64,000 bases of DNA from Sipunculus nudus (Eukaryota > Annelida > Sipuncula > Golfingiida > Sipunculidae), in assembly GCA_026874595.1 (NCBI GenBank), contig CM049320.1, positions 27,321,214 to 27,385,213 of the forward strand, read 5' to 3'. The position numbers and the translations under genes were made by a program. Every line of letters starts with the position of its first letter. Positions within the stretch are counted from its first letter, which is position 1. Positions 37,015-50,972 of this stretch are shown one piece after another. The notes beneath the pieces were generated by a model. The model searched no databases, was not told the origin of the DNA, and saw nothing but the letters and a program-made list of their open reading frames with translations.

Positions 37015-37409
37015 ATGCAGACTTGTATGGAAGACATGAGTAGTATCAAGATTGAACTGCAGAATGAGTATTTTTGTATGCAGACACATGGCTGATGAGT
37101 GGTAGAGTTCCTAGGTAAAGATCCGTATGATAACTTATTATGTCGATATGTATGCGATATATGTGTGATTAGGTGTATATGTACCCCTGACATGCAGTAG
37201 AGACGGATTGGGGTACACGTCTAAATGGTAAACTCTACTAATGTTCATGTAAATAGTTGTGTGTAAATGGTCAGGTGATGAACATTAATTTAGTGTTATG
37301 TTATGATCCTTGTTTTCTGTCATAAGTTGTGGCCCTTTGAGCCATCATTATTGTACTTTTGTTTGTTACTCTCCAGTACTGGGGGAATAAAGATTATCAA
37401 TCAATCAAT

Positions 37410-38616
37410 CGACCAATTAATTCAATAATGATTCAAAATCAATTATTGCGAATAAAAATAAATAAATACCCCCCCCCCCCTCCTTTCATAGGTCCTGAAA
37501 ATATATGTCAGAACCTGCTAGAAAATCTTCCAGACTACAAAACAGAAGCAAATTTAAAATGTTAATTCTTGTGTATGAGGCAATAAATAATTTAGCTCTT
37601 CTTTACCTGCAAGACCTAATTCACCATTAAACTCCATCAAGAAGCCTGCGGTCAGCAGCTTAAAACTTACTTATCGCGTCCTTTACGTAATCGTTCTGTG
37701 TACAAAATCGGGCATTTAGTGTTGTTGGCCCGAAACTGTGGAATGACCTACCAGATACTCTAAAAGAAGCCACCAGTCTCTCAGAATTTAAAATTTAACT
37801 AAAACATATTTGTTCATGGAACATTTTTATGCCTGGTAATTTTAATACGATGTTTTATATATAATTTTTTTATACCGAATCGTTTGAACATTTAAGTAGA
37901 ATCTCGATAGTATATACAATTGAAAAATATTGATTTTTAGATGTTTCATTTAATACTGAAACCCTCTGAATGTAATATTTTAACCAACTGGACTTTTAAT
38001 TTCATATGCTTATAATAATATGTTTATGATTGCTGATTGTGTTCTAGTTGTGTAACAGCATTTTAGAGCATTAACCATCATGCATTTTACGCTTTACTAG
38101 ATGAATTATTATTATTATTTTTACATTGTTCAAAACGAGGGATGCAACAAATAGGTGGCGTGCGCGCTATGTTTGTAATTTGTTCCTCTGATCGTGCCAG
38201 ATGGAAACCTATTTCCACTTGGGTATAGGAGTAAAGAGACGGTTTCAGATGAAATATTGGGATAATTACCATCATATTTTAAGGAGAAAACACTTGTCTA
38301 TAACTCTTGTCTATTGCACATACCTTTTAAAAATTGGGACGATTACACACCCAGGGGCGCAGTAGTTTGGTTAGCACCAGGATATAAAATGAGTGGAAGC
38401 GTGTGATTTTGCTCTGTCATGGAGGCCGAACCAGTAATGGTATTCTGCAGATGTTACTGAGATGTACATATACACAATTAAGCTAGCATTAAAACTAAAC
38501 CTCGAATGAAAATATTAATAAATAAATAATATATAGCTCCCATATATTATTGGTCATCATTTTTGTCACTGAAAGTTTGTCATTGTAAAGGAAAGACACC
38601 TCAGTCAGTAAAACTG
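37410..38616. repeat. 1.2-kb direct repeat, right copy flanking the LINE
   Basis: Matches 30265-31456 from CGACCAATTAATTCAATAAT to CAGTCAGTAAAACTG, immediately after the (TCAA)n tail of the LINE. It includes a second copy of the CR1/L2-like ORF2 fragment at 37545-37830. Confidence 0.95.
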
Positions 38617-41611
38617 ATATGAAATTGAATACAGTGTCATGCAGTTTCAAGATTTCATTTTGGTTTCTTATAATCTGTCCTATATGTTTTTCTTGATGAT
38701 TTTATACATGCTCATAAAAAAATACACTTATAGCGGACACTCGTTTTTTTTAAACCTGAAACGATCATATCCCTCTCATGGGTCGTGATGCTCTCATCTC
38801 ATCCAAGCTACTGTTCATTTTGTAATTGTCAACAGTCGTTTTGAACATTTGATTGGCAAAACAATTTTTTGAGTCCCAAAAAATACAAAAACAAATATAT
38901 ATGGATTGCTGGAAATATAAAATTGATAGACAAAATACCCGAATCATCAAAAAAGGACCATTCAACGCCCTTTTCTATCATCATATTTTTATACATTTTA
39001 ACCCAATTTCCACTTTGGAAGGTAAATGAAACCACTTGAAATTAAGGTGGGTAATTTCGATTCTTCTTAAAAGGTATTCCCATCAGGATACCATAAAACT
39101 AATACATAATTTGTTAGTTGTATCACCATTTGATCTTTACTGATTTTCAGTAATATGAATGAATGGATGCAATAATGGATTTAATCGTTCAGTTTGAAAA
39201 TATTTAGTGTCATTTGCGCTCACTTGAATACAATCGTATTTTCATTTATTTAATCTCTACAAAACACGCTTCGTTAATATGACAGGAAACCCTTTAATAA
39301 AAACAGCTTTAAAAAATTGTTATATTTGACATCAACACAGAAAAGACATTCAGTATCAAATGACTTCCCTAAATCACCAAGACGTTTACATATTTAAAAT
39401 CATATTTATCTCATTTTAATGACTTATGTTTTTATTATAAACTCAGCTCTCTGTCGGCATAATATTTGCCTAGATTTCCGATCACAGCTCTTTATCTGAA
39501 AGCAAGTAACACCATATATATATATATTAAAATTGGACCATTTTCAACGAAAATGCTATAATCCTTGCATTATATTACACTGTTAATGTGGATTTTTACT
39601 TATTTATTTACAAACAAATTGAACAGAAATCTTGCAAGGGAACATAAATGCGCCTAAGTAAACTTGAAAACATGTAACACGAATTCGGTAACCAGTGAAT
39701 ATTTCTCTCAATATTTAAAAATAATTAAACTAACAATCAATCACATAAACATTTAAAAAAATAGCCACAATGTGGGAAATTTAGATGGATAATAGATTTA
39801 TTTATTGATTAGGAATTTTTTACATTATTTTTTCATTTTCTGCTTTACTCAAGGCACCAGCGCCACCTAGGGGTCGTGTATTAAACCACTGTCCACCCGA
39901 TCCGTCATACAAATGCAAGAATGACCAAATAAAATCAAAATGGGTCATCAATTCATACGATTTCACTTTTCACCGTCCTGTCTTTTCATTTTAGTCATCA
40001 GCGAGGGTTCAAGTTTATCAAGATCCAAGCGCCCCCTGGTGGACTGATCGTCGTCCACTCGGTCTAAAATTGTCAGTTAGAACATAAGCTTTAATTTGCT
40101 ACCCAAAGGTAAACTTTAGCATCAATGTGAAATAAAAATAGTTTTTGTATCATGTCCCCCCCCCCCCTCCCACACACACACACGCACTCATACTTAATAC
40201 AATCAGATGAACCAGTGAGGAGAAACAGGGGCTAGTGATTCAGATTTGTAACATACTTTAATATATACTTATATGGTGTTATTCTTAAAATGTATAACGT
40301 TAACATAATATTAAAATTACGTGTGTGTGACTATTTATGTTCCATGAGTCGTGATGGCCCTTTTTTGTGACGCTGAGTCATCAGATGATTCATCAGGCGT
40401 GACCGTGCGACAACACACCACTAGGTAACCACGTGCACGAGATAACCCCGTCACGCATCACTGGTAATTCTTGCTCAACACAGAACCTCATCGCTGAGTC
40501 ACCGAAAAGGGATGTCCATATAGACCCAACCATCGTTTATGGCGTGACGGTCACGCCAGGCCACGCATCTAACAAATCTCTCACAGACGTAAGGTAGCCA
40601 TATAGTCAAGATAGGTTTATTCTTAAAAATAACGCTACAGAACAACAGTAGGGCAAATGTCGTGTTGTAACTAAAGTTCACCAGATGTACCTGATGAATT
40701 ATATTTAATAAATAAAAAACGTTTTTAAGCTACGTCTCTTTCGTGAATATAGAAATCGCATTAGTAGAAAAGACAGGGCAAATTCCATTCGTATGTAGGA
40801 AGCAAAAAAAGCCCCCTCCCCACCCTCATCCCCCACTGAGTGTTCACTCGATGGGTCAACAGTAATTTTGACCTATCTGGTTCCTATATTTTACCAAGAC
40901 TGTATTGGAAATATGCAAACTACAGACATTTTTAACAATACAAACCGCCTTAATCTTTTCAAGGTTTCCACGGACGATTTCATCCGGACGCAGCATCTGG
41001 GAAATATCAGCCCTTTTGAACACATGAGCATATTTTTAAAACAGCCAATTTTTGATCTATTTCTTTTGATGACAGAGCAAAAGTAAAACCGATGAAAATC
41101 TATTTTTATTGAGTCGAATTACTGAACAATTAAAACTCGCGTGAGAGAAAGCAGAGGCAGTGTCATCTAAATACCGTTTGACTCGGCCCACGTGTCGTGA
41201 TCAGTCAGGCAAAATACTATAAAGGTAACATACTTAGAATAAATGAATAGCACGTATGCACGGGCTATTTGCGGAAAACGTGCGTAATGAATAACAGGCC
41301 GGTGTCCCCACGGTATTCATGATAACATACCGAATAACAGATAGCATTTACACATTTGTCATGAAAATACGCATTTTGCGTGCTGTCGTACCGCGCAAGC
41401 TTCCTCGTACAATGACGTAATTGATGTATGTTTGCACAACATTTGCTGACAACTGAGCGAGCTGATTTTGAATTTACCTGGTGATGAAGCCAGGCGTGAC
41501 AAGTTGGGAAATCCCTTTCTACTACAGATACAGAAATACATAAATTTCCTCTTCTTCCGTATTTCTCGACGACAGAGACATTGAAAAAGTGCACCTCGAA
41601 CTCTGATTAAA
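38617..41611. other. Intergenic sequence upstream of the lectin/EGF gene
   Basis: AT-rich with no recognised repeat up to about 40300. The last 1.3 kb is less AT-rich and should contain the promoter of the gene starting at 41612. No convincing TATA box or transcription-factor cluster could be singled out. Open frames here lack domains. Confidence 0.5.
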
Positions 41612-44201
41612 ATGACTGACAGATTGATTGCTGTGGCCATTACGTTATTGGTCAGTCTGGTCAGTATCACAGGTCAACAACCAATCGGTAAGTGATATCA
41701 GTATTTATTTTAATACACAACAGCTAGCTGGTGAAATATTATGTTTACATCGTATTTGATCGGAGATATAGAACAAGAATAACACAGCACAAGTCGGATC
41801 ACCACGTATGGGATCGAACCCATGACCCTCCGGTTGCTTATTGTCTGCTCTACCACTTAGCTAAGAAGGATCCCCCGCCCCCTCTGTGTATTAGCACACT
41901 TTCATAAGAACCAGCGAAGTGACATCACAGTAGTAACGTCAGGCTATTACACACACATTGTTTTTGATTGGTGTGTCTGTATTGCTGAAGGGTCAACTCT
42001 CAACATAAAAGTCTTATCAATGATTGTCAAGGATAAATATTTAGTCGCATCACATGCTTTTACGCCGAAATCGAGCTTTTATTCGCCGGAGAAAGTGTAA
42101 AATAATAAAGATTAAGTAAATGGAGCAAATACAGAGCATGCATCGACAACATCCAATAACGACTTCCGAATATAACTAACAGGAGGGTTTTATTATTTTT
42201 TTTTCATAAAACATGTTATATATTGATAAACCTGTGAATCTATTTTGCGGCTTGAAATCCATGACGCTGTATAGTAAATATATATACATACTGGTCCATT
42301 GGATAGTTTACATGATATAACTGTTTACGGAACTGTTGAAGATGTAAATGCATCATGATAGTGCAGTGATACTTTTTGTGATTATTTCAACAGTATGCAA
42401 AAGGATTGCCTGGGCCAATTGGGGTATTAACCATTATTGCATGCTGACATAAGAAATGAGAGCCAAGAGATTGAGTCACATGTTGTTAAAATTCACTGAC
42501 CATGCCAGTGGGTCAGTGACTAGATCAAATGTCTGGCCAAACATGCTTTAATCCTTCATTGTTAGCAGGGTTCCTTCATATGCACAATAGCTCTTTAGCC
42601 TGCGCTTTAGGTTGGGTCAGACTCACTCCAAAGGAACAATCGGTTACATTTTGTAGGTAATCTGGATTTCATTATATATGTGGTTTAATTGATAGGAATC
42701 CATATCACAGAGGAGTGTAAGAGAACCCCTTAACTGGTATTAGTAAAAACTGTTGTTCTGGAGCTCAGCTGTAAAGGATGTGATCCCGACGAGGCTTTCC
42801 GTTGTATGTTGATTACAATTAAGCCTCGTTAATCCGAACAGTTGAGAGGTTCGAATTGACGAAATTTCGGATAATCTATGTGTCTCTATATATGTGTCTG
42901 GCTATACTCGTTACCTCGACTTCAATTTTTATTAACGGGTCAGATTGACTATAAATAAAAAAAATGAGTTTCAATTTCAGCATCAGTTGTTTAAGTCCTA
43001 GCAAGGAATGACTATGGACAAAAATGTTATCAAAGGTTTCTCACCTGGACTTGATTCAATGACAGTGGCTAAATGTTCAAATAAAACCCGGGCCAATTCC
43101 ACTCGGTGCAAATTGTCATTTTCATCCCGAAGCTAGGATGGTCGCATTATAATGGTGGAATGTTTAAATGGTTAAAATTCCATAACTGAGATAGAAACCC
43201 ACTTAAGGTGTCATTTATAACTTAAATTAGGATGTCTGTTCATTTAGTGATACGTGTGAGATCATGTAAGTATATACCATGCATTAAGGTCAAGGTCAAT
43301 TTCAAAATTGGCAGGAAAACAAAAATGAAACCCGTTTCTTTCAAACAAACAAAAATACTGCTCAGATAACTTAAGAAAGAATACCATTGAATTTTGTGAT
43401 ACCTCAAAATCGGAGGTACCTGGACCTGTATCGGCACCTTAATCTGTACCTGATCATTTCCCAAGTATCTGTATCTGGGTTTTATCATTGGCGCAAACCC
43501 TTTTAGTATTTATTTCAGGGCCCATCGATTTGTCTGCGGGGATGAGGGCGTACCAGAGTAGCTTGGCAGAAGATCCAAACGGCAGACAATCCACGCCCTC
43601 AAACCCTGACCTGGCCGTGGACCGCAGTCCTGCCACCTGCACCACAACAAGGCCCGAACCGGAACCGTGGTGGGGCATCGACATGGGCGACCTCTACGAC
43701 ATTGTCCATGTAGAATTATACAGAGGTCCTCCCACCGGTTAGTCTCGTATATAGTTTGAATAATTTCTTAACCTCAGTTGTGAGGGGGTAATCAAAGTTT
43801 GAATAAACTTTTTATAAACACACACACACACATACACATAGTTTTATTATTTTACCAGTATAGGTTGATTCTAAAGCAGAATTAGATAAATAATATTTCT
43901 TGATAAACTCAGAAATGTGACCTCATTCTATGTTTCTAATTAGTAATATATTTATATATTTCAAATATATAAATATTCTTATTTGAATAACAAGGGGATG
44001 CTTACATATACCATCCCCGTTTGGTAAAAAGTGGGATGGGCGTATATACCCCTCAACCCAACCTCATCCCCGCCTCTTACGATAAGTGCTAATTAACTCA
44101 GGGGCGTCAATATAGGGGGATGGGGGGTATATATCCCGCCCACTTTTTGGCAAGGGGGGGGGGGTGGTCAATGTTATCATCCCCCCCCCCACTTTGCAAA
44201 G

Positions 44202-44257
<56 letters not shown>

Positions 44258-44378
44258 CTATAGATTTGAATAGAATATAGACAGGCTCCATTTATGAGTT
44301 TACTGTGAAATATTATATTAAAATATATTTGAAATGTGATTAAGTATACATATATTTGAAATGTCACACAGGCGCCAA

Positions 44379-44450
<72 letters not shown>

Positions 44451-47400
44451 ATGTGTGTGGGTGTGTCGGCGAGTCATCCCCCCACCCTGGAAGAAAAATT
44501 GACGCCACTGAATTAACTGCTTTTGATATGAACTCATTTTACCCAATGTAATGGGTCTGCATTATCGTTAAATGAATTTCTATTCAACAGTTCCGACTGG
44601 TGCTGATGTCCAGCGCCCTCTGGTGGTTCTCGTGGGAAACAAGACCTATTCGCCGGGGGTGAAAAACGACTTCAGGGAATGCCGAAACTTCACGAATTAT
44701 ACACCGAGGGGATTTTTCAAATGTACCACAAAAGTGACAGGGACTGATCTGGTTATACTCTTGCCAGCCACGGCTAACAGCATGAAACTTCGTCTGTGCT
44801 CCTTAAGGCTACTGGGGCGCATAGGTATGTTAATTTTACCCTCTTCAACAAGCTATGTAGAGCCTGTGTTGGAGACTGAAGTCCCACTCGAAAATATGAG
44901 TATTTTTTTCTTTTTATTGATAAGTTGACCGTTTGGGTTTCAATAGAAACATTATGACAACATCATAAATTAATTAATATAATTATAAATTAAATGAATT
45001 AATGATGAAAATATTGTAAAAAGTTTGAGATCTAATGGGAGCATTATTGATTGTGACTGGCTAATTTATATTGCAAATATTATGACTGTGTCGTTTATAT
45101 ATATATATCCACGTGTCAAACAACATAGATATACATAATATGTGCGTCTCATCTTTAGCTGTACAGGGCTGAAGAAGGGGATATTGAATTCAAAACACTT
45201 CCTAAAGAATTATTATAACACAGTCATTGCTTGCTTAAATCTAACAGGCATTAACTATATCAACTGATAAAAATAATTAATAAAATTGCACTACTTTGCC
45301 CCAATACCGCCATCATGCCAGTATATTTATAGAATGGACGGTTTTGACGAAACCGAATCCAAAGTTGGTTTCGGATTTTCGCCAAAACCGGTTTTGCTTT
45401 ATTATATCATATTTTAAGGTTACAGGGCCATGTGGAAGAACAGACTATATTACTGAACAGGCTACCCTGTTAATATATTGCAATAAATAAATAAATTATT
45501 ATGTGCACGGTTTCCCGGAATCGAAACCGGTTTTGATTTTTCGAGTGGGCCCCAAGGGAGCAAGTGTTTGGAGACTTAGACCACCTGTCAGATTCATTAT
45601 CTTTCTTATTAACCATAGACGATAATCCCTAAAATTACTCAGCTTTGATAGTTAATAATTATACATTCATCTGATCGAATAAAATTACTTAATATCATTG
45701 TTTGCTTTAAAGCAGATCTATTATATAGCATTTTTAACAAACTGGAAACGAGGTTTCTTTAGGGTAGTGCCTGGCACGTAATCACTGACCATATGCCATC
45801 TGCTATGGTGACTTGACCAGAGGAATATCTTCCCTTGAGCATTTCAAACGTGACTTCTGTTTTTTTAGTTCAAGTTTCTTTAAAGAAATAATGTCCACTA
45901 ACAGTCGCACTGGTTTATAGCGGTAGAGACACCTGGTGTCTGTTGGAGATAATATGTTATTTTTAGGTTAATCATATGGTCTGGTACCCTCTGGCTTTTG
46001 GGGATAGCTGTCTTAGTTGTGTACAATATACTGTATATAGGCACACTCTTTGACATTACACATAATTAGAAACAAAATAACACAATCTTCCTTCCAATAT
46101 GAATAATTTAACCACTGTTTGCCAAGCTTGCCTTTGCTGTATACTGTGGTTGCCTTTTTGTGCGCGAGGGTTTTAAATTTGTGGCATTCGCGAAACAGAA
46201 ATCATCGCAAATATAATCCACGAATAAGAGTACCCTTCTTTGAAGGTGAAAGATGGATATAAAAATAACAGTATATCATGTATGTTACCCGTATATTAGA
46301 GATTGCTGTTGTAGTCATACCAAATCTTTCAAATTAACTTTCAATTATAAACAATATTTACAAATAATAATACCAAAACAAAAATAATCTCGATCGATGT
46401 ATATTTGGTTCCGAGTCCAATTGTTACAATTTCACATATTATTTAACATGAAACAATTTAATTTTTAATAAATTGCATGTATATCAAAGGTAAGGTACGA
46501 TCTGAAGCATTGATTGGTCAGTTCAATATGATCACATGACCGATCAATCACATGGGTTGCTTCCCTCCCATAGAAGATTTAAAACAGCTGTTCCGCATCA
46601 AATTCAGTAAATACTGAATTCAGTATCAAATCGGTGGATGCCTTCGAATGTATCCTTGAACTCGGCGTCTTGAACATAAACTCGCCTTTGTTCTGGCGGA
46701 CAGAGCTGACATCGATCCAAACATGAAGTTAATGAACGGTGACGCACATTTCTCTTAGCTTAGGTTGATATGCTTCTCTTGGTTACGCACCAAGCAACGT
46801 TTCACCAACAGGAGATTAATGTTCACTCAGGACGGTGCCTCCGGAGCACCTCATGTAGTTCCCTCCAACTGGCCTAGCGCAAAGCTGGGTCATAGTATTT
46901 GTCCGCATAAAAGTTAGGACGTCAAATCTACCCCAAATCCTTCCATAATTCATGATAAAAATTACGAGATCATATGTTATGTGTGATAAATAAATGGAAT
47001 TATGTATTGAATATGATATAACTTATGATAGTCGCCTCTTTCTATTTCTAATTAATTATTTTGTTTAAAATTTTTATGTTCTATTTTTTATTTGTTTCCC
47101 ATTGCTACTCATAAATATTGCCTGTAATAAAGGGAACAATATTTTTATGAGCAAGCAAAATTCGAAATTTTCGTCCGGGGTCCCCCAACTGACATATTCG
47201 TGCGTTTCTGGGGTTCCGTTTGCGTGAACTTTACTCTCGTGCATGTGATAAGGAGCCTAAAAATAGTCCTGGTCCAGTGATCCTGAATTTTTCATAAATA
47301 AGCATGCGGTCTCCCTTTAATAAACGAAAAAAGATATAAACTCTTTGGTACATTGAGACAAAGGATAGTTAACTCGAAGTGATTTGCCTTGTGTGGGCAG

Positions 47401-47974
47401 GAACAATGACAGAGACATAATCAGGAGCAATATTATGCCTTTTCCTTCACACTGTCACTTTTGCTTTATACAAAAGGTTCCAAGCAAAACTATCCCAGCA
47501 CAGTCTCAGTATCTCGCCGGGCTATGGTTCTGCGTGTGTGTAAACACAGTCCACGTGTGTATGTTAACCATAACATGGCCGCGTGACTGGATGTCCCATT
47601 GTGAGTCGCAACAGCGATATATCAGTCAGCGGGAACATGTACATGTATTTAATTTTCGGGGCCAAGTCAGTCAGAGCATCTCATAATTGGCCGGTGTAGT
47701 TGCTCAGCAATGCACTAGTCCCACGCGATGTGCTGATGTAGTCACCTGTGATCGCGCCCCGTGCACTGTTTGTAATACTCGTTTACAGGAGTATGCAAAC
47801 GGTTTCAGGGCAATATTTTGGCAGGTTCAACATTATTTTAAAGGGAAGACGCTATTTTTCGTATATATTCACCAAGCTTTATTGGTGTTTAGGCCTTATT
47901 AATGTATAATTGCTGATGCACTAAGTTGTTTTTTATAAGAAAAAAAAAATAGATTCATAAGATATTATATATAG

Positions 47975-48044
<70 letters not shown>

Positions 48045-49958
48045 GCCAGTTGCTTTATGTACTGGAGAATACCCAAATCTAACAAACAAAATCTGCCCTA
48101 CATAAATACACAAAACAAAAACGTTACATAAAACACAATGTGTTACCCTGGTTGTGTTTTAGCCTGCGACAAAGGCACCTACGGGCCGAACTGTAAACAG
48201 AGTTGCAACGGGAACTGCAATAACCATACGTGTCACGGATTGACTGGTGTATGTCGGTACGGTTGTGTGAATGATGGTAGCGGCCCGACCTGCAGTGAAG
48301 GTAAATCTATACGTATCTACTACTGAGTTGATCATTAACGTAGAATTCGCAACTGCCGTATTAGCAAGTATAATCATTGTTAAGTTTTCTCAATATTTTC
48401 TAAACTACTGGTCTAAAACTCCTTGACATGTGCAATTTCTAAGTGCTGAGGATGTTATCTAAATGTTCGTATATTGAAAGTGTTGGTTTTCTGAAAATGA
48501 CTGATTTTAGTTAGATTTTAAAATATTTAAATGAATTTAAGAAATTTTATGAAGGTAATTTATACCTGAATGTGAGGAGAATATCTGTATACATGATTTT
48601 AAAAAATTAAGGAAATAAAGGGCGTTTTTATGTATGATTTATATGGATTTTAAGTTTAAAATGTACAAACGTAGTTTTCTTTTCGTTTTATTCTCACCTA
48701 TAAAAAAGTTTCCCATTAATCATTGGCCTTTAAAAATGAAAAAAAATTAAAACACCCATATGGATAATTAAAATAGAAATATACCTGAACAGATAAACGG
48801 TCATGCGACATATCAATGACGACCTTAGCTGACGGTCTTAAACTACATTTATCGTACGATCGTAGTGATGACGTCACAGTTGTATTTGTACGTCACACGT
48901 TTATTACTTCACACATACGTCCCTCCTACATTGCATACATAAACAGATATGACCACTTGAACCGAGACCATCCTTTCTGCTGCACTTTCTACTCAGGTCA
49001 ACACGGTAAAGAAGTCGCAGAGTACATACATATTTATTACATGCTTATTTAAATAATCATTAATCGTAACATCACCTCCTTTAATAAAAGCTAATTTTTG
49101 GTGGCCAAAAAATATGTTTTGAGAAAAATTAGGCGGACAGGGGTGTTGGCCAGAGTATAGTCTAGATGTTACACGTTTTCATCGACTCCAGCTTAAGGAT
49201 GAATCAGTGTGTCATGCGGAAACTTTATAATTTCCCCATTACTTTACGCTTACGCCACGCATGACATATGTGAATGAATAGAAAATTATACCTGGCTATA
49301 TGTGTGTCTGTTTGTGTGTATGTTTGTGTGCGAAAGAGCGAATAGAAATTACATTATGCACCTCCCAATAGAGATTCAGTGAACCAATTTTGGGGGGAGG
49401 GGAGGGTCAAAGGGACACCCCAACCCCTTTTTCTCTACCTAAAATTCCTCGAGACAGGAAAATATATACCGAAAAGCAGGGCCTGCTATTGAATCCTGAT
49501 GCGCTTTAACTGCTTATTGCTCCAATACACCCTACTTTGTTAAGATTAATTCTACACCAGGTCAGGAGGAAATCCCTCATAAACTGCCATCTAATGCGCC
49601 CCTCCCCCCCCCCCCCCCCCCTTCTTTTTGTATCCTTTGACTCACTTTATTATCCTTAAGAGCCATAATAACGACCACCACTACCCAAGAAAGTCGTATT
49701 GCCCCCACCATTAAAAGAGACACTCTTCTCAACACATATCCCCCCCTCCCCCCCCCCCCCCCAAAAAAAAACCTTCCCATAAAAATATACTTGTATATTA
49801 CAACTTTATTTCGTCATATGAACCGTCCTACAGTTGTAATGTAGCAGCTTTTATGTTTATTTTCAGGTGTTTCTATGTCGTCTCGTCTCCTGGGGACTCT
49901 GCTTGTTACCGCTGTCGTTCTTAAAGGACTAGTCGACTTAAGTTACCAAGATCTCTAA
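41612..49958 (+). CDS. Secreted or membrane-tethered fucolectin-like / EGF-like protein, five exons
   Basis: Exons by GT..AG borders: 41612-41687, 43519-43737, 44591-44824, 48163-48300, 49867-49958. They join to 759 nt (252 residues plus stop). Every intron is phase 1, as in shuffled extracellular modules. Residues 1-22 form a signal peptide. Residues 26-176 (exons 2-3) are a fucolectin-type (FTP, F5/8 C-like) domain: [34 protein letters not shown], then ECRNF, FKCTT and [10 protein letters not shown]. Residues 177-222 (exon 4) are a Cys-rich EGF/laminin-type module with eight Cys ([16 protein letters not shown]). Residues 223-252 are mostly hydrophobic ([16 protein letters not shown]) with a short tail, suggesting a GPI signal or membrane anchor. 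Members of this domain class bind sugars, often fucose, and act in innate recognition in invertebrates; the ligand here is unknown. Extra symmetric exons in the 3.3-kb third intron cannot be excluded. Confidence 0.8.
41793..41965 (-). mobile_element. tRNA-derived SINE, copy 1 (in intron 1 of the lectin/EGF gene)
   Basis: On the minus strand the sequence has an A-box-like TAGCTAAGTGGTAGAGC and a B box GGTTCGATCCC at tRNA-like spacing, followed by a body (TTCGCTGGTTCTTATGAAAG, GTGTGCTAATACACAGA) that recurs at 63281-63445. The tRNA fold is imperfect and has no proper 3' acceptor match, so this is a SINE head and not a functional tRNA gene. Confidence 0.65.
44205..44446. repeat. Two (TA)n microsatellites in intron 2
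   Basis: TA runs at about 44205-44256 and 44383-44446, with C/G-rich tracts on both sides (44153-44190 and 44478-44490). Long tyrosine/isoleucine frames on the reverse strand are artefacts of these runs. Confidence 0.95.
44825..48162. other. Intron 3 of the lectin/EGF gene
   Basis: A 3.3-kb GT..AG intron. It holds a (TA)n run at about 47979-48040 and no recognised transposon. The Cys-rich frame near 47687-47780 lacks a convincing splice-flanked module. Confidence 0.6.
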
Positions 49959-50919
49959 ATATTGTGGCATATTACAAAAGCATCTCTTCACACAGTATTA
50001 TGTCATTTTATTAATTTTTACATCATAGTACATAATATTACGAGCAACAAATGTTTATTTTTTTATTCATCCGTCAGGAAATTATGCGTTTATCACCGAT
50101 TATGTGGTGTTTGCGCTCGTATTCGCGTTGGTGTTCGTTCACAAAATAACTTATGCAATCACGAACGGAATCTCATGAAATGTTCATTGCCTTTCGGGGA
50201 TAAGTCAATGAAGAACATAATAGAATTTGGTGTGGATTCGGCAAATGATCCTGATTCAGGAGCGCTTTCAACATAAAAAACAAAATTATAGTCACTTATG
50301 CACTAAACCTTGGATTATGCAGCGAATAAGTGAATGCAAACACGGTTTTCGGGGTAACCCACAAAGGGGACTCCCACATGGCGGAGGCATCTAGTGTTTT
50401 ACATATTCATTCATCATATGTTCGATATGCTTATTAGCGGCGCCAACTGAGTTGACATACTAACTAACAGAACAGTTACGCTGTCCTTATTTGTGTGATA
50501 TAACAAAGGTTAAGTGGACAGCTTTTTATAACGCTGAAAAATTGCTTGCGTTTATTGGTAGAGTATGTGTTTTAATTCACTTAAATAATTTGCAGCATCA
50601 TATTATAATGGTAGCTCTTTTTCGCAAAACTGAGGCATTGGTGTATTTGTTGCATTGTTTGTACACTAACAGTCATTAAATTTAAGTTTTTGTAGGACCC
50701 AGCCAATTCATTTCGCACCCCGTGAGTCGATAGGCATTTTCCACTTTTACTTTCTATCTGTTTTTTCTTTTTAAAATATTTAGAGGGTCAACAGAAACCC
50801 CTGAATTATCTGGATGTATTAAAAACTTGACATAAATAAACATTGCAAGTTACCGCAAAAGATGATATATACATTACTTGCTGATAAACCCGGTATACCG
50901 GGCTTAATACGGGGTTGGG

Positions 50920-50972
<53 letters not shown>

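Larger units (their letters stand above)
31457..37409 (+). mobile_element. APE-type non-LTR retrotransposon (LINE), inactive
   Basis: A 5.95-kb insertion between the two 1.2-kb direct repeats. The order is a 5' leader (31457 to about 31790), a broken ORF1 ending at 33538, ORF2 from 33492 to 37014 (endonuclease, reverse transcriptase, C-terminal Cys region), a 3' UTR and a terminal run of (TCAA)n ending at 37409. The layout and RT motifs fit the CR1/jockey/I group; the exact clade is not determined. Several stops and frameshifts make it non-autonomous. Confidence 0.9.

Noticed and set aside
41793-41870. Functional tRNA gene on the minus strand
   Set aside because: A and B boxes are present, but the cloverleaf stems do not pair well and the sequence continues into a body shared with another copy, so a SINE fits better.
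44064-44546. Tyr/Ile-rich reverse frames
   Set aside because: Products of TA microsatellites in intron 2.
47687-47902. Cys-rich frame in intron 3 of the lectin/EGF gene
   Set aside because: Cys spacing does not match an EGF module and no phase-1 acceptor/donor pair frames it.
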